Below, one piece after another: positions 34,451 through 42,486 of a DNA stretch of 59,249 bases. A program made the translations under genes and the position numbers. The notes under the pieces are model-generated. The model was not told the DNA's origin. It worked only from the letters and a program-made list of their open reading frames with translations, and did no database searches. This stretch comes from Amycolatopsis deserti (lineage in GTDB: Bacteria; Actinomycetota; Actinomycetes; Mycobacteriales; Pseudonocardiaceae): NCBI RefSeq assembly GCF_014653945.1, contig NZ_BNAU01000014.1:1-59249 (forward strand), given 5' to 3'. Each line of letters starts with the position of its first letter. Position 1 is the stretch's first letter.

Positions 34451-35358
34451 GTGTTCACCTTCTCACGGACGCCCGCGAACAGGTCGTCCTCGGGCAGCGT
34501 GCTGTCCACCAGCGAGCGGACCAGCTCGTACTCCTCGGTCGGCCACACCCGGCGCTGCATCTCCAGCGGCACGAAGAACCAGCGGCTGTTCGGGTCGATC
34601 TGCGTGGCGTGCGCCTTCAGCGCCTCGTCGCGGACCTCGAAGTAGTCGGCGCACTCGATGCGCGTGGTGACCCGCTCCATGACGTCCGGGCGGTGCGGGT
34701 CCCACTTGCCCAGCCACTCCGCGTACGGCGATTCCAGGCCGGCCTCGACGAGGGCGTCGTGGAAGGCCTGCATGCGGGCGCGGGAGAAGCCGTGCATGTA
34801 GTACAGCTTCAGCGCCTGCCACGGCTCGCCCGCCTCGGGGAACTTGTCCGGCTCGGCGGCCGCGTCGAAGGCCGCCATGGACACCTCGTGGGTGCGGATG
34901 TGGTCGGGGTGCGGGTAGCCGCCGTTCTCGTCGTAGGTCAGCACGACGTGCGGGCGGAACTCGCGGATGACCTTGACCAGCTCGCGCACCGGCTCCTCGA
35001 GCGGGGTGAGCGCGAAGCAGCCCTCCGGCAGCGGGGGCAGCGGGTCGCCCTCGGGCAGGCCGGAGTCGACGAAGCCCAGCCAGCGGTGCTGGACCCCGAG
35101 GATCTTGGCGGCCTTGGCCATCTCCTCGCGGCGGATCGTGGCCATGTTGGCCAGCACCTCGGGGCGGTCCATGGCCGGGTTCAGGATGCTCCCGGCCTCG
35201 CCTCCGGTGCAGGTCACGACCATGACCTCGGCACCCTCGGCGACGTAGCGGGCCATCGTGGCCGCGCCCTTGCTCGACTCGTCGTCGGGATGGGCGTGCA
35301 CCGCCATGAGACGCAGGCGCGATCCCGTTCCGGACACCAGCTCGTCAGAACCCACCAT
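34447..35358 (-). CDS. mca: Mycothiol S-conjugate amidase
   Basis: Zinc amidase that cleaves mycothiol adducts of toxins, releasing a mercapturic acid for export and recycling the GlcN-Ins part. 303 aa, LmbE/MshB-like fold. Metal ligands lie in AHPDDES (H23, D26) and GGYPHPDHIRTHE. CTGGEAGSILNPAMDRPEV and ILGVQHRWLGFVDSGLPEGD are typical of Mca rather than MshB. The N-terminus has about ten residues more than the mycobacterial protein. It is coupled to the following small membrane-protein gene. Confidence 0.95.
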   Translation of the reverse strand: MVGSDELVSGTGSRLRLMAVHAHPDDESSKGAATMARYVAEGAEVMVVTCTGGEAGSILNPAMDRPEVLANMATIRREEMAKAAKILGVQHRWLGFVDSGLPEGDPLPPLPEGCFALTPLEEPVRELVKVIREFRPHVVLTYDENGGYPHPDHIRTHEVSMAAFDAAAEPDKFPEAGEPWQALKLYYMHGFSRARMQAFHDALVEAGLESPYAEWLGKWDPHRPDVMERVTTRIECADYFEVRDEALKAHATQIDPNSRWFFVPLEMQRRVWPTEEYELVRSLVDSTLPEDDLFAGVREKVNT

Positions 35359-35459
35359 GCGTCCAACGACCCCTTCTGAATCCCTATTCCGCTCCGGAGA
35401 GATACTGCGGTTGCCTCCATTGTCCCCGGGGGTACGACAAGTTCGATCGGAGGCCCGGC

Positions 35460-35885
35460 TTGAGCACCGCCAGCGCCCCGCCGTCGCTGCCGGAAGGCCG
35501 CTACGGGCGGCCCCGCAGGCCGGCCCGCCGGTGGCGGGTGTGGCTCTTCACCGGGATCGCGCTGGTCGTGGGCTGCGCCGTCGCGTGGATCGGCTACGTC
35601 AACCTGGGTGCCGCACCCATCAGCGCGGAACGGGTCACGTTCGAGGAGCTGCCGGGGAACGCGATGACGATCTCGCTCAACGTGACGCGCGACGAGCCGG
35701 ACCGGCCGGGTGTGTGCATCGTGCGGACGCGGGACATCAGCGGCGCGGAGAGCGGGCGGCGGGAGGTCTACATCCCGCCCAGGGACAGCCGGGTCGACGT
35801 GGTGGTCAAGAGCATCGACCGCCCGGTCACCGCGGACGTGTACGGCTGCTCCTACGACATACCGGAGTACATGTCAAGGAGTTAG
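35460..35885 (+). CDS. DUF4307 membrane protein
   Basis: 141 aa. A basic N-terminus (RYGRPRRPARRWR) precedes one membrane helix (VWLFTGIALVVGCAVAWIGY). The remainder is an extracytoplasmic beta domain with EELPGNAMTISLNVTRDE, two cysteines (GVCIVRT, YGCSYD) and VYIPPRDSRVDVVVK. This is the DUF4307 family, found beside mca/greA in actinobacteria. The start is TTG at 35460 with GGAGG 6 nt upstream. Function unknown. Confidence 0.88.
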   Translation: MSTASAPPSLPEGRYGRPRRPARRWRVWLFTGIALVVGCAVAWIGYVNLGAAPISAERVTFEELPGNAMTISLNVTRDEPDRPGVCIVRTRDISGAESGRREVYIPPRDSRVDVVVKSIDRPVTADVYGCSYDIPEYMSRS

Positions 35886-35960
35886 CGGCCAACGGGGTGA
35901 ATGACGCGCTGAATGCCCGGTTTCTGCGACGGGGACCGGCGCTGACCTGCCCTGCCGTGG

Positions 35961-36033
35961 TACCCTGATCTACCGGCACGGCCCGAACGGGCCGTGTTTT
36001 TCCTTTATCCAGCCGCACTCGATCGAGTGCGGC
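35961..36033 (+). promoter_or_regulatory. greA leader: -10 element, intrinsic terminator and second hairpin
   Basis: TACCCT at 35961-35966 is a good -10, predicting a start near 35973. Immediately after, CACGGCCC (35977-35984) and GGGCCGTG (35989-35996) form a hairpin with loop GAAC, followed by TTTTT at 35997-36001: a perfect intrinsic terminator. A second perfect palindrome lies at 36012-36033 (9-bp arms around GATC). It may end the DUF4307 transcript, attenuate greA, or both. Confidence 0.7.
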
Positions 36034-36083
36034 TGCCGGCATGAACACCCATGTCCGGCAGGCACGACGAGGAGATGGTGGCC

Positions 36084-36572
36084 GTGAGCGACACCCAGGT
36101 GACCTGGCTGACCCAGGAAGCCTACGACAGGCTCAAGCACGAGCTCGACGAGCTGATCGAGAATCGTCCGGTCATCGCTGCGAAGATCAACGCCAGCCGC
36201 GAGGAAGGCGACCTCCGGGAGAACGGTGGCTACCACGCCGCCCGTGAGGAGCAGGGTCAGCAGGAAGCCCGCATCCGCCACCTGCAGGAACTCCTGCGTT
36301 CGGCGAAGGTCGGCGAGGCGCCCAAGAACGACGGGGTCGCCGAGCCGGGCAAGGTCCTCACCGTGCGTTACGAAGGTGACGACGACGAGGAGAAGTTCCT
36401 GCTCGCCACGCGCGAAGAGGGCGCCGAAGGCGAACTCGACGTGTACTCCCCCGAGTCGCCCCTGGGCAAGGCCCTGCTGGGCGCCAAGGAAGGCGAGTCG
36501 CGCGAGTACGAGCTGCCCAACGGCAGCACGCAGAAGGTGACGCTGATCAAGGCCGTGCCCTACACCGGCTGA
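36084..36572 (+). CDS. greA: Transcription elongation factor GreA
   Basis: Rescues backtracked RNA polymerase by stimulating transcript cleavage. 162 aa. The N-terminal coiled coil is intact, with the tip acidic residues in REEGDLRENGGYHAAREEQG. The C-terminal FKBP-like domain includes VYSPESPLGKALLGAKEGES. The GTG at 36084 (VSDTQVTWLTQEAYDRLK) was chosen by agreement with mycobacterial GreA and a GAGGAG about 9 nt upstream; the ATG at 36075 is an alternative. A very strong terminator follows. Confidence 0.97.
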   Translation: MSDTQVTWLTQEAYDRLKHELDELIENRPVIAAKINASREEGDLRENGGYHAAREEQGQQEARIRHLQELLRSAKVGEAPKNDGVAEPGKVLTVRYEGDDDEEKFLLATREEGAEGELDVYSPESPLGKALLGAKEGESREYELPNGSTQKVTLIKAVPYTG

Positions 36573-36588
36573 GCCCCACACTTTCTTC

Positions 36589-36633
36589 GGAGCGGCTGCT
36601 CCGGGCGGGAGCATCGCCCGGAGCAGCCGCTCC
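36589..36633 (+). terminator. greA terminator, 19-bp perfect stem
   Basis: 36589-36607 (starting GGAGCGGCTGC) pairs without mismatch with 36615-36633 around a 7-base loop, beginning 16 bp after the greA stop. This is one of the strongest hairpins in the window. There is no T run. Confidence 0.9.
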
Positions 36634-36720
36634 GCCGTGTGTGGACAGCTTCGACATCGGCCGGTCCAGGCCCGTCAAAACCCGCGTAGCGCCGTCACCA
36701 CCCGCGTAGCCTGCACCACC

Positions 36721-37515
36721 ATGGACAACCCCATCTGCGTGACCTGCGGCATGCAGTACGCCGCCCCGCGCTCGGACTGCCCCATCTGCGAGGACGAGCG
36801 CCAGTACGTCCCCCCGTCGGGCCAGCAGTGGACCGACTTCGCCACGCTCCAGCGCGAGCACGAGGCCCTGATCAAGCCCGAGGGCGACCGCATCACCGGC
36901 ATCGCCTGCACCCCGAAGTTCGGCATCGGCCAGCGGGCGCTGTTCGTCGAGACCGACAGCGGCAACTTCCTCTGGGACCTCTCCGCCTACCTCGACGACA
37001 CGATCGCCGACCACATCACGGCTCGCGGCGGCATCACCGGCATCGCGATCAGCCACCCGCACTACTACACCACCTGCGTGGAATGGGCCCGCACCTTCGA
37101 CGTGCCCGTCTACCTGCACGAAGGCGACCGGCAGTGGATCGGCCGCCCGGACGACCGCATCGAACTGTGGAGCGGCCAGACCAAGCAGGTCGGCGACGGC
37201 CTCACGCTGGTCAACCTCGGCGTGCACTTCACCGGCGGCACCGTCCTGCACTGGTCCGGCGGCGAGCGGGGCCGGGGCGCGCTGCTGTCCGGCGACATCG
37301 TCCAGGTGATCCCGGACCGCAAGTTCGTCGCCTTCATGTACAGCTACCCGAACCTGATCCCGGAGCGGCCGCCGGTCGTGCGCCACGCCGCGGAGATCCT
37401 CGCCGGGTACCGGTTCGAGGCGATCTACGGCGCTTGGTGGGACGCCGTCGTGCGCGAGGACGGCTACGACGTCGTGCAGCGCTCGGCCAAGCGCTACCTC
37501 GAGTTCGTCTCGTAG
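36721..37515 (+). CDS. Zinc-ribbon plus metallo-beta-lactamase-fold protein
   Basis: 264 aa. The N-terminus has a CxxC-x10-CxxC zinc ribbon (C6, C9, C20, C23: CVTCGMQY ... CPICED). The rest is an MBL-fold hydrolase: FVETDSGNFLWDLSAYLDD, then GIAISHPHYYTTCVEWARTF in place of the classic HxHxDH, LGVHFTGGTVLHW and LLSGDIVQVIPDRKFVAFMY. The metal site is therefore atypical. The ATG at 36721 is used. The convergent regulator gene overlaps the 3' end by 22 bp. Substrate unknown. Confidence 0.85.
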   Translation: MDNPICVTCGMQYAAPRSDCPICEDERQYVPPSGQQWTDFATLQREHEALIKPEGDRITGIACTPKFGIGQRALFVETDSGNFLWDLSAYLDDTIADHITARGGITGIAISHPHYYTTCVEWARTFDVPVYLHEGDRQWIGRPDDRIELWSGQTKQVGDGLTLVNLGVHFTGGTVLHWSGGERGRGALLSGDIVQVIPDRKFVAFMYSYPNLIPERPPVVRHAAEILAGYRFEAIYGAWWDAVVREDGYDVVQRSAKRYLEFVS

Positions 37516-37967
37516 GCGAGCCGTTCCAGCAGCGGCCGGACGCGCGGCGGCACCGGCGTCGACAGGGCCAGCGACGTCGACGTCCGGCGCACGCCCGGCA
37601 CGCTGACCACGGCGTCGATGACCCGCTGCAGGTCGTCGTGGTCGCGCGCCACCATCCGGACGAACAGGTCGCCCTGCCCGGTGGTGGCGTGCACCTCGCA
37701 GACCTGCTCGATCGCGTCCAGCGCCTCCGAGACCGAGGTGCGCTGGCCCTGCGCGATCTCCAGCACCGCGAACGCGGTGAGCCCGTACCCCATCGCCGCG
37801 AGGTTCAGCTCCGGCGGGAACCCGCCGAGGATCCCCTGCTCGGTGAGCCGGTCCAAGCGCGCCTGCACGGTGCCCCGCGCGACTCCCAGCCGGCGCGCGC
37901 ACTCCAGCACGTTCAGCCGTGGTGAGTCGGTGAGCAGCAGCAACAGCCGGGCGTCGAGCGAGTCCAC
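37494..37967 (-). CDS. Lrp/AsnC-family regulator
   Basis: 157 aa. The helix-turn-helix (LDARLLLLLTDSPRLNVLEC, RRLGVARGTVQARLDRL) precedes an ACT-like RAM domain (YGLTAFAVLEIAQGQ, VHATTGQGDLFVRMVARDHD). The GTG at 37967 is chosen because AGGAGG lies 5 nt upstream; the longer frame to 38006 runs through the presumed operator. It is divergent from hppD and probably controls it in response to tyrosine or another aromatic compound. Confidence 0.92.
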   Translation of the reverse strand: MDSLDARLLLLLTDSPRLNVLECARRLGVARGTVQARLDRLTEQGILGGFPPELNLAAMGYGLTAFAVLEIAQGQRTSVSEALDAIEQVCEVHATTGQGDLFVRMVARDHDDLQRVIDAVVSVPGVRRTSTSLALSTPVPPRVRPLLERLAYETNSR

Positions 37968-37984
37968 CGGGTCCTCCTGGTCAC

Positions 37985-38058
37985 ATTGCCCGATTTGATA
38001 GATCATCCTCGACGTTAACTGGGCAATTTGTCCAGCCAGAACCGCGACTGTTGCCCAG
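37985..38058. promoter_or_regulatory. Candidate Lrp operator array upstream of hppD
   Basis: ATTGCCC at 37985-37991, GGGCAAT at 38021-38027 and TTGCCCAG at 38051-38058 repeat the same half-site with roughly three-turn spacing, between the divergent regulator and hppD genes. This fits multi-site, DNA-wrapping Lrp binding. Confidence 0.55.
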
Positions 38059-38087
38059 GATGCGACGAACTACGCATTCTGCCAGAC

Positions 38088-39251
38088 ATGACGAACGCTC
38101 TCGACGATGTCGACTACGACCAGTTGCGCCAGCTCGTCGGTTTGGTCGAGCACGATGAGACCGCCGACCCGTTCCCCGTGAAGTCGCTCGATGCCGTCGT
38201 GTTCATCGCCGGCAACGCGACCCAGACCGCGTGGTACTACCAGCACGCGTTCGGCATGCGGCTCGTCGCCTACGCCGGCCCGGAGACCGGGCAGCCGGAC
38301 CACAAGGCGTTCGTGCTGAAGTCGGGCTCCGCGCGGTTCGTCATCACCGGCGGCGTGCGGCCCGATTCGCCGCTGCTGGACCACCACCGCCGCCACGGCG
38401 ACGGCGTCGTCGACCTCGCCCTCGAGGTGTCCGATGTGGACAAGTGCGTCGCGCACGCGCGCGCCCAGGGCGCCACGATCCTGGAGGAGCCGCACGACGT
38501 CTCCGACGAGCACGGCACCGTGCGGCGAGCGGCGATCGCGACCTACGGCGAGACCCGGCACAGCCTCGTCGACCGCTCCCGCTACACCGGCCCGTACCTG
38601 CCCGGCTTCCAGGCCAGGGAGACGCCGCAGCGCACGCGGCTGTTCCAGGCCGTCGACCACTGCGTCGGCAACGTCGAACTGGGCAAGATGGACCACTGGG
38701 TGGACTGGTACCACCGCGTCATGGGCTTCACCAACATGGCGGAGTTCGTCGGCGACGACATCGCCACCGAGTACTCGGCGCTGATGAGCAAGGTCGTCGC
38801 CAACGGCAACCACCGCGTGAAGTTCCCGCTCAACGAGCCGGCGATCGCGAAGAAGAAGTCGCAGATCGACGAGTACCTGGAGTTCTACGGCGGCGCCGGG
38901 TGCCAGCACATCGCGCTGGCCACCAACGACATCGTCGGCACCGTCACCGCGATGCGCGCGGCCGGCGTGGAGTTCCTGGACACCCCGGACTCCTACTACG
39001 ACGACCCGGAGCTGCGCGCGCGGATCGGCGAGGTGCGGGTGCCGATCGAGACGCTCAAGGAGCACCGGATCCTGGTCGACCGCGACGAGGACGGCTACCT
39101 GCTGCAGATCTTCACCAAGCCCGTCGGCGACCGGCCCACGGTGTTCTACGAGCTGATCGAGCGGCACGGCTCGCTCGGCTTCGGCAAGGGCAACTTCAAA
39201 GCCCTGTTCGAGGCCATCGAGCGCGAGCAGGAGCGCCGCGGTAACCTCTAG
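38088..39251 (+). CDS. hppD: 4-hydroxyphenylpyruvate dioxygenase
   Basis: Converts 4-hydroxyphenylpyruvate to homogentisate in tyrosine catabolism, with Fe(II). 387 aa with two vicinal-oxygen-chelate halves. The three iron ligands are H191 (AVDHCVGNV), H274 (GCQHIAL) and E355 (FYELIERHG). The C-terminal RHGSLGFGKGNFKALFEAIE closes the active site. The ATG at 38088 was chosen. The next tyrosine-pathway gene (hmgA) is not in the window. It overlaps the convergent ilvA by 4 bp. Confidence 0.96.
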   Translation: MTNALDDVDYDQLRQLVGLVEHDETADPFPVKSLDAVVFIAGNATQTAWYYQHAFGMRLVAYAGPETGQPDHKAFVLKSGSARFVITGGVRPDSPLLDHHRRHGDGVVDLALEVSDVDKCVAHARAQGATILEEPHDVSDEHGTVRRAAIATYGETRHSLVDRSRYTGPYLPGFQARETPQRTRLFQAVDHCVGNVELGKMDHWVDWYHRVMGFTNMAEFVGDDIATEYSALMSKVVANGNHRVKFPLNEPAIAKKKSQIDEYLEFYGGAGCQHIALATNDIVGTVTAMRAAGVEFLDTPDSYYDDPELRARIGEVRVPIETLKEHRILVDRDEDGYLLQIFTKPVGDRPTVFYELIERHGSLGFGKGNFKALFEAIEREQERRGNL

Positions 39252-40465
39252 CCGACGACGGTGAACCCGGCGCGCTGGAGTTCGGCGTGCACCTGCTCAC
39301 AGTGGGCGGGGCCGCGGGTTTCCAGCTTCAGCGCGATCTCCACCTCGCCCAGTGCCAGCGCGCCGGAGATCCGCGAGTGCTCGACGTCCAGGACGTTCGC
39401 GCCCAGGTCCCGCACCCGCGACAGCACCGACACCAGCGACCCCGGCCGGTCCGGCACGCGCAACCGCAGCGCGAGGTAGCGGCCGCCGGCCGTCATACCG
39501 TGCTGGATGATCTGCAGCAGCAGCAACGGATCCACGTTGCCGCCGGACACCACGGCCACCACCGGCGCCGCGAACTCGCCGGGGTACTGCAGCAGCGCCG
39601 CCACCGCCGCCGCGCCCGCCGGCTCCACCACCAGCTTGCGGCGCTCCAGGCACAGCAGCACCGCGCGGGACAGCGACTCCTCCGACACCGTGAGGACGTC
39701 GTCGACCTTCGCGGCCACGTGCGCGTAGCTCACCGGGCCCGGCTGGCCGACCGCGATCCCGTCGGCCATCGTCTGCATCGCCCGCAGCCGCACCGGTCCG
39801 CCGGCCGCGAGCGACGGCGGGAACGCCGCCGCGTCCTCGGCCTGCACCGCGACGATCCGCACGTCCGGCCGGGACGCCTTCACCGCGCACGCCACCCCCG
39901 CGACGAGCCCGCCGCCGCCGGTCGGCACCAGAACCGTGGCCGCCTCGGGCACCTGCTCCAGGATTTCCAGCCCGACGGTGCCCTGCCCGGCGATGATGTC
40001 CGCGTGGTCGAACGGGTGGATGAACACCGCCCCAGTCCGCTCGGCGAACGCGATCGCCTCCGCGAGGGACTCCTCCAGGACGTCGCCGTGCAGGTGCACC
40101 TCGGCGCCGTAACCACGGGTGGCAGCCAGCTTGGGCAGCGGCGCGCGGGTGGGCATGAAGACGGTCGAGGAGATGCCCAGCAGCGACGCCGCGAGCGCGA
40201 CACCCTGCGCGTGGTTGCCCGCGCTGGCGGCCACGACACCGCGCGCGCGTTCCTCCGCGGACAGCCCGTGCAGCCGCGTGTAGGCGCCGCGGATCTTGAA
40301 CGAGCCGGTGCGTTGCAGGTTCTCGCACTTGAGGTGGACCGCGCCGCCGTGTGCTTTCTCCAGGTCACGCGCGTGCTCCATCGGCGTGACCCGGGTGATG
40401 CCCTCGAGGAGCTTCCGCGCCTCGCGGATGCGTTCGACGTCCACCAGATCCATGTCCCGGATCAT
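39248..40465 (-). CDS. ilvA: Threonine ammonia-lyase with ACT domain
   Basis: PLP enzyme converting threonine to 2-oxobutyrate for isoleucine synthesis. 405 aa. The PLP lysine is K57 in QRTGSFKIRGAY. The glycine-rich phosphate loop is VLVPTGGGGLVAGVACAV. A single C-terminal ACT domain (LRLRVPDRPGSLVSVLSRVR onward) should bind an amino-acid effector. The length and single ACT domain resemble the shorter biosynthetic and catabolic enzymes. The ATG at 40465 has GGTGGGAG upstream. Confidence 0.94.
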   Translation of the reverse strand: MIRDMDLVDVERIREARKLLEGITRVTPMEHARDLEKAHGGAVHLKCENLQRTGSFKIRGAYTRLHGLSAEERARGVVAASAGNHAQGVALAASLLGISSTVFMPTRAPLPKLAATRGYGAEVHLHGDVLEESLAEAIAFAERTGAVFIHPFDHADIIAGQGTVGLEILEQVPEAATVLVPTGGGGLVAGVACAVKASRPDVRIVAVQAEDAAAFPPSLAAGGPVRLRAMQTMADGIAVGQPGPVSYAHVAAKVDDVLTVSEESLSRAVLLCLERRKLVVEPAGAAAVAALLQYPGEFAAPVVAVVSGGNVDPLLLLQIIQHGMTAGGRYLALRLRVPDRPGSLVSVLSRVRDLGANVLDVEHSRISGALALGEVEIALKLETRGPAHCEQVHAELQRAGFTVVG

Positions 40466-40530
40466 GCCACTCCCACCTCACGGGTTTCGGTACCCTGGGA
40501 TCCGGTCAGTACGGCGAATCGGGAGTAGCC

Positions 40531-40812
40531 ATGCCAGCGCGCAGCGAAACGGGCGGACGGGTCCGTCGTGCCACGCGCGCGGCCGGTCTGCTGCCGCTGG
40601 TCGCGGGGGTCACGTCCGCCCTGGCCCTCACCGGCGCGGCGGTCTACACGGTCGACAGGGCCGGCTGCGGCGACCCGGCCCAGTACGTCCGGCACGACAA
40701 CTACGTCGAGCTGGTCGGCGGGTGCGTGGACGGCTCCGACCTGGAGGGGATCCGCACCGGCACCACGCCCGCGGACGCCAAGACGGCCGAGCTGAACAAC
40801 TACCGGCCCTGA
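40531..40812 (+). CDS. Small exported or membrane-anchored protein of unknown function
   Basis: 93 aa. A basic N-terminus (RVRRATRAAG) and one hydrophobic helix (LLPLVAGVTSALALTGAAVY) precede a short extracytoplasmic domain with two cysteines (AGCGD, GGCVDG) that could form a disulphide. The ATG at 40531 has a GGGAG site. No family recognised. It is flanked by a divergent ilvA and a terminator. Confidence 0.7.
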   Translation: MPARSETGGRVRRATRAAGLLPLVAGVTSALALTGAAVYTVDRAGCGDPAQYVRHDNYVELVGGCVDGSDLEGIRTGTTPADAKTAELNNYRP

Positions 40813-40820
40813 GTGCGGGT

Positions 40821-40842
40821 GGGGAGCGCCGGAGCGCTCCCC
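40821..40842. terminator. Bidirectional terminator
   Basis: GGGGAGCGC (40821-40829) and GCGCTCCCC (40834-40842) form a 9-bp stem with loop CGGA, extendable by flanking GCGGG/CCCGC with a bulge. It sits between the convergent small-protein gene and metB. Confidence 0.75.
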
Positions 40843-40863
40843 CGCCTCATCGACCCAGCGCCA

Positions 40864-42021
40864 TCAACCCAGCGCCGAGCGCAGGTCGTCGCTCAGGTCG
40901 CGGACGTCCTCGATGCCGACGGACAGCCGCAGCAGGTCGTCGGGCACCTGGAGCATCGAACCGGCCACGCTCGCGTGGGTCATCTGGCCCGGGTGCTCGA
41001 TCAGCGACTCGATGCCGCCCAGCGACTCGGCCAGGATGAAGAACTCCGTGCGGGCCGCGGTGTCCAGCGCGGCCTGCTTGCCGCCGGTGTGGCGGAAGGA
41101 GATCATGCCGCCGAAGCGGCGCATCTGCTTGGCCGCGACGTCGTGCCCGGCGTGATCGGGCAGGCCCGGGTAGTAGACCTCGGCGACCTTCGGGTGCGCC
41201 GTGAGCATCTCGGCGATCTTCTCCGCGTTGTCGCAGTGCCGGTCCATGCGCACGGCGAGGGTCTTGAGGCCGCGCAGGGTCAGCCACGCGTCGAACGGGC
41301 CGGGCACCGCGCCCGCCGCGTTGCGCAGGAAGAACAGCTGCTCCCGCAGCTCGTCCTCGTTGGTCAGCACCGCGCCGCCGACGACGTCCGAGTGGCCGCC
41401 CAGGTACTTGGTGGTCGAGTGCACGACGATGTCGGCACCCAGCGCCAGCGGCGTCTGCAGGTACGGCGTGGCGAAGGTGTTGTCGACGACGAGACGGGCG
41501 CCGGCCCCGTGGGCGATCTCCGCCAGCACCGCGAGGTCGGCGATGCCGAGCAGCGGGTTGGACGGCGTCTCGCACCAGATCAGCTTGGTCTCCGGGCGGA
41601 TCGCGGCGCGCACCTCGTCCACGTTGGACAGGTCCGCGACGCCGTAGGACACGCCCCACAGCTTCAGCACCTTGTCGATCAGGCGGAAGGTGCCGCCGTA
41701 GGCGTCGTTGCCCAGGACCAGGTGGTCGCCGGGCCGCAGCACGGTCCGCAGCACCGCGTCGGTGGCGGCCATGCCGGAGGCGAAGGCCAGGCCGTGCCGC
41801 GCGCCCTCGAGCGAGGCGAGCGCCTGCTCCAGGGCGGTGCGCGTCGGGTTCGCGGTGCGCGAGTACTCGTAGTCACCCTCACGGGTGGCCCCGACGCCGT
41901 CCTGGGCGTAGGTGGAGGTCTGGTAGATCGGCACGATGACCGCACCTGTCCGCGGGTCAGGCTCCTGACCTGCGTGGATGGCGCGCGTCTCGAAGCCGGA
42001 GCGGGAAAGGTCGTGCGTCAT
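40864..42021 (-). CDS. metB: Cystathionine gamma-synthase (or gamma-lyase)
   Basis: PLP enzyme of the transsulfuration family. 385 aa. The PLP lysine is K205 (HSTTKYLGGHSDVVGG). Other landmarks are YQTSTYAQDG, EYSRTANPTRTALEQALASL and WCETPSNPLLGIADL. Synteny with cbs matches mycobacterial metB, so it probably works with Cbs in moving sulfur between homocysteine and cysteine; lyase and synthase cannot be separated from sequence alone. The ATG at 42021 is used. Confidence 0.93.
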   Translation of the reverse strand: MTHDLSRSGFETRAIHAGQEPDPRTGAVIVPIYQTSTYAQDGVGATREGDYEYSRTANPTRTALEQALASLEGARHGLAFASGMAATDAVLRTVLRPGDHLVLGNDAYGGTFRLIDKVLKLWGVSYGVADLSNVDEVRAAIRPETKLIWCETPSNPLLGIADLAVLAEIAHGAGARLVVDNTFATPYLQTPLALGADIVVHSTTKYLGGHSDVVGGAVLTNEDELREQLFFLRNAAGAVPGPFDAWLTLRGLKTLAVRMDRHCDNAEKIAEMLTAHPKVAEVYYPGLPDHAGHDVAAKQMRRFGGMISFRHTGGKQAALDTAARTEFFILAESLGGIESLIEHPGQMTHASVAGSMLQVPDDLLRLSVGIEDVRDLSDDLRSALG

Positions 42022-42030
42022 TTCCCCAGC

Positions 42031-42486
42031 CTACGACCAGCCCTGGGTCACCCATCGCCCGGTGGGCGGCAGGCACGCCAGCACCAGGGTGCCGATGGCC
42101 GGCACGCACAGCACGCCGATGTAGACGAGCGGCACGTCGCCGTCGAGGAGGCCGAGGAAGTACACCCCGAACGCGCCGAGCACCAGCACCAGCAGGTACA
42201 CCACGAGCGCCGCTGCCGCGCCGATGATCGTGGCGACGCGGCCGAACTCCTTGGCCAGCACGAGCCCGACCCCGCCGGTGATGAGGGCGACGGCGAGCAG
42301 CAGGTGCGTGGCGAACGTCAGCAGGCTGCGCCCGAGGTCGTTGTCGCCGGCGAGCAGCACCGCGCCACCGGCCACGCCGACCAGGTGGAACAGGCCGCCG
42401 AGCAGGGCCAGGACGGCCGCGGTGATGCCGGTGCCGCCGCCGCGGGAGGACGTCGCGGCTTCGGATTGGGACGGAAAGGTCACCAC
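42031..42486 (-). CDS. Four-helix membrane protein, unknown
   Basis: 151 aa with four hydrophobic helices (around VLALLGGLFHLVGVAGGAV, LLTFATHLLLAVALITGGV, TIIGAAAALVVYLLVLVLGA and IGVLCVPAIGTLVLACL). The GTG at 42486 is chosen because it overlaps the stop of the upstream membrane gene (TAGTG). It resembles the preceding gene in size and topology, so they may be distant paralogues acting together. No family recognised. Confidence 0.72.
   Translation of the reverse strand: MVTFPSQSEAATSSRGGGTGITAAVLALLGGLFHLVGVAGGAVLLAGDNDLGRSLLTFATHLLLAVALITGGVGLVLAKEFGRVATIIGAAAALVVYLLVLVLGAFGVYFLGLLDGDVPLVYIGVLCVPAIGTLVLACLPPTGRWVTQGWS

Noticed and set aside
37968..38006. Upstream ATG at 38006 for the Lrp-type regulator.
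   Set aside because: It lies in the presumed operator and lacks a ribosome site, whereas GTG 37967 has AGGAGG at the right spacing.
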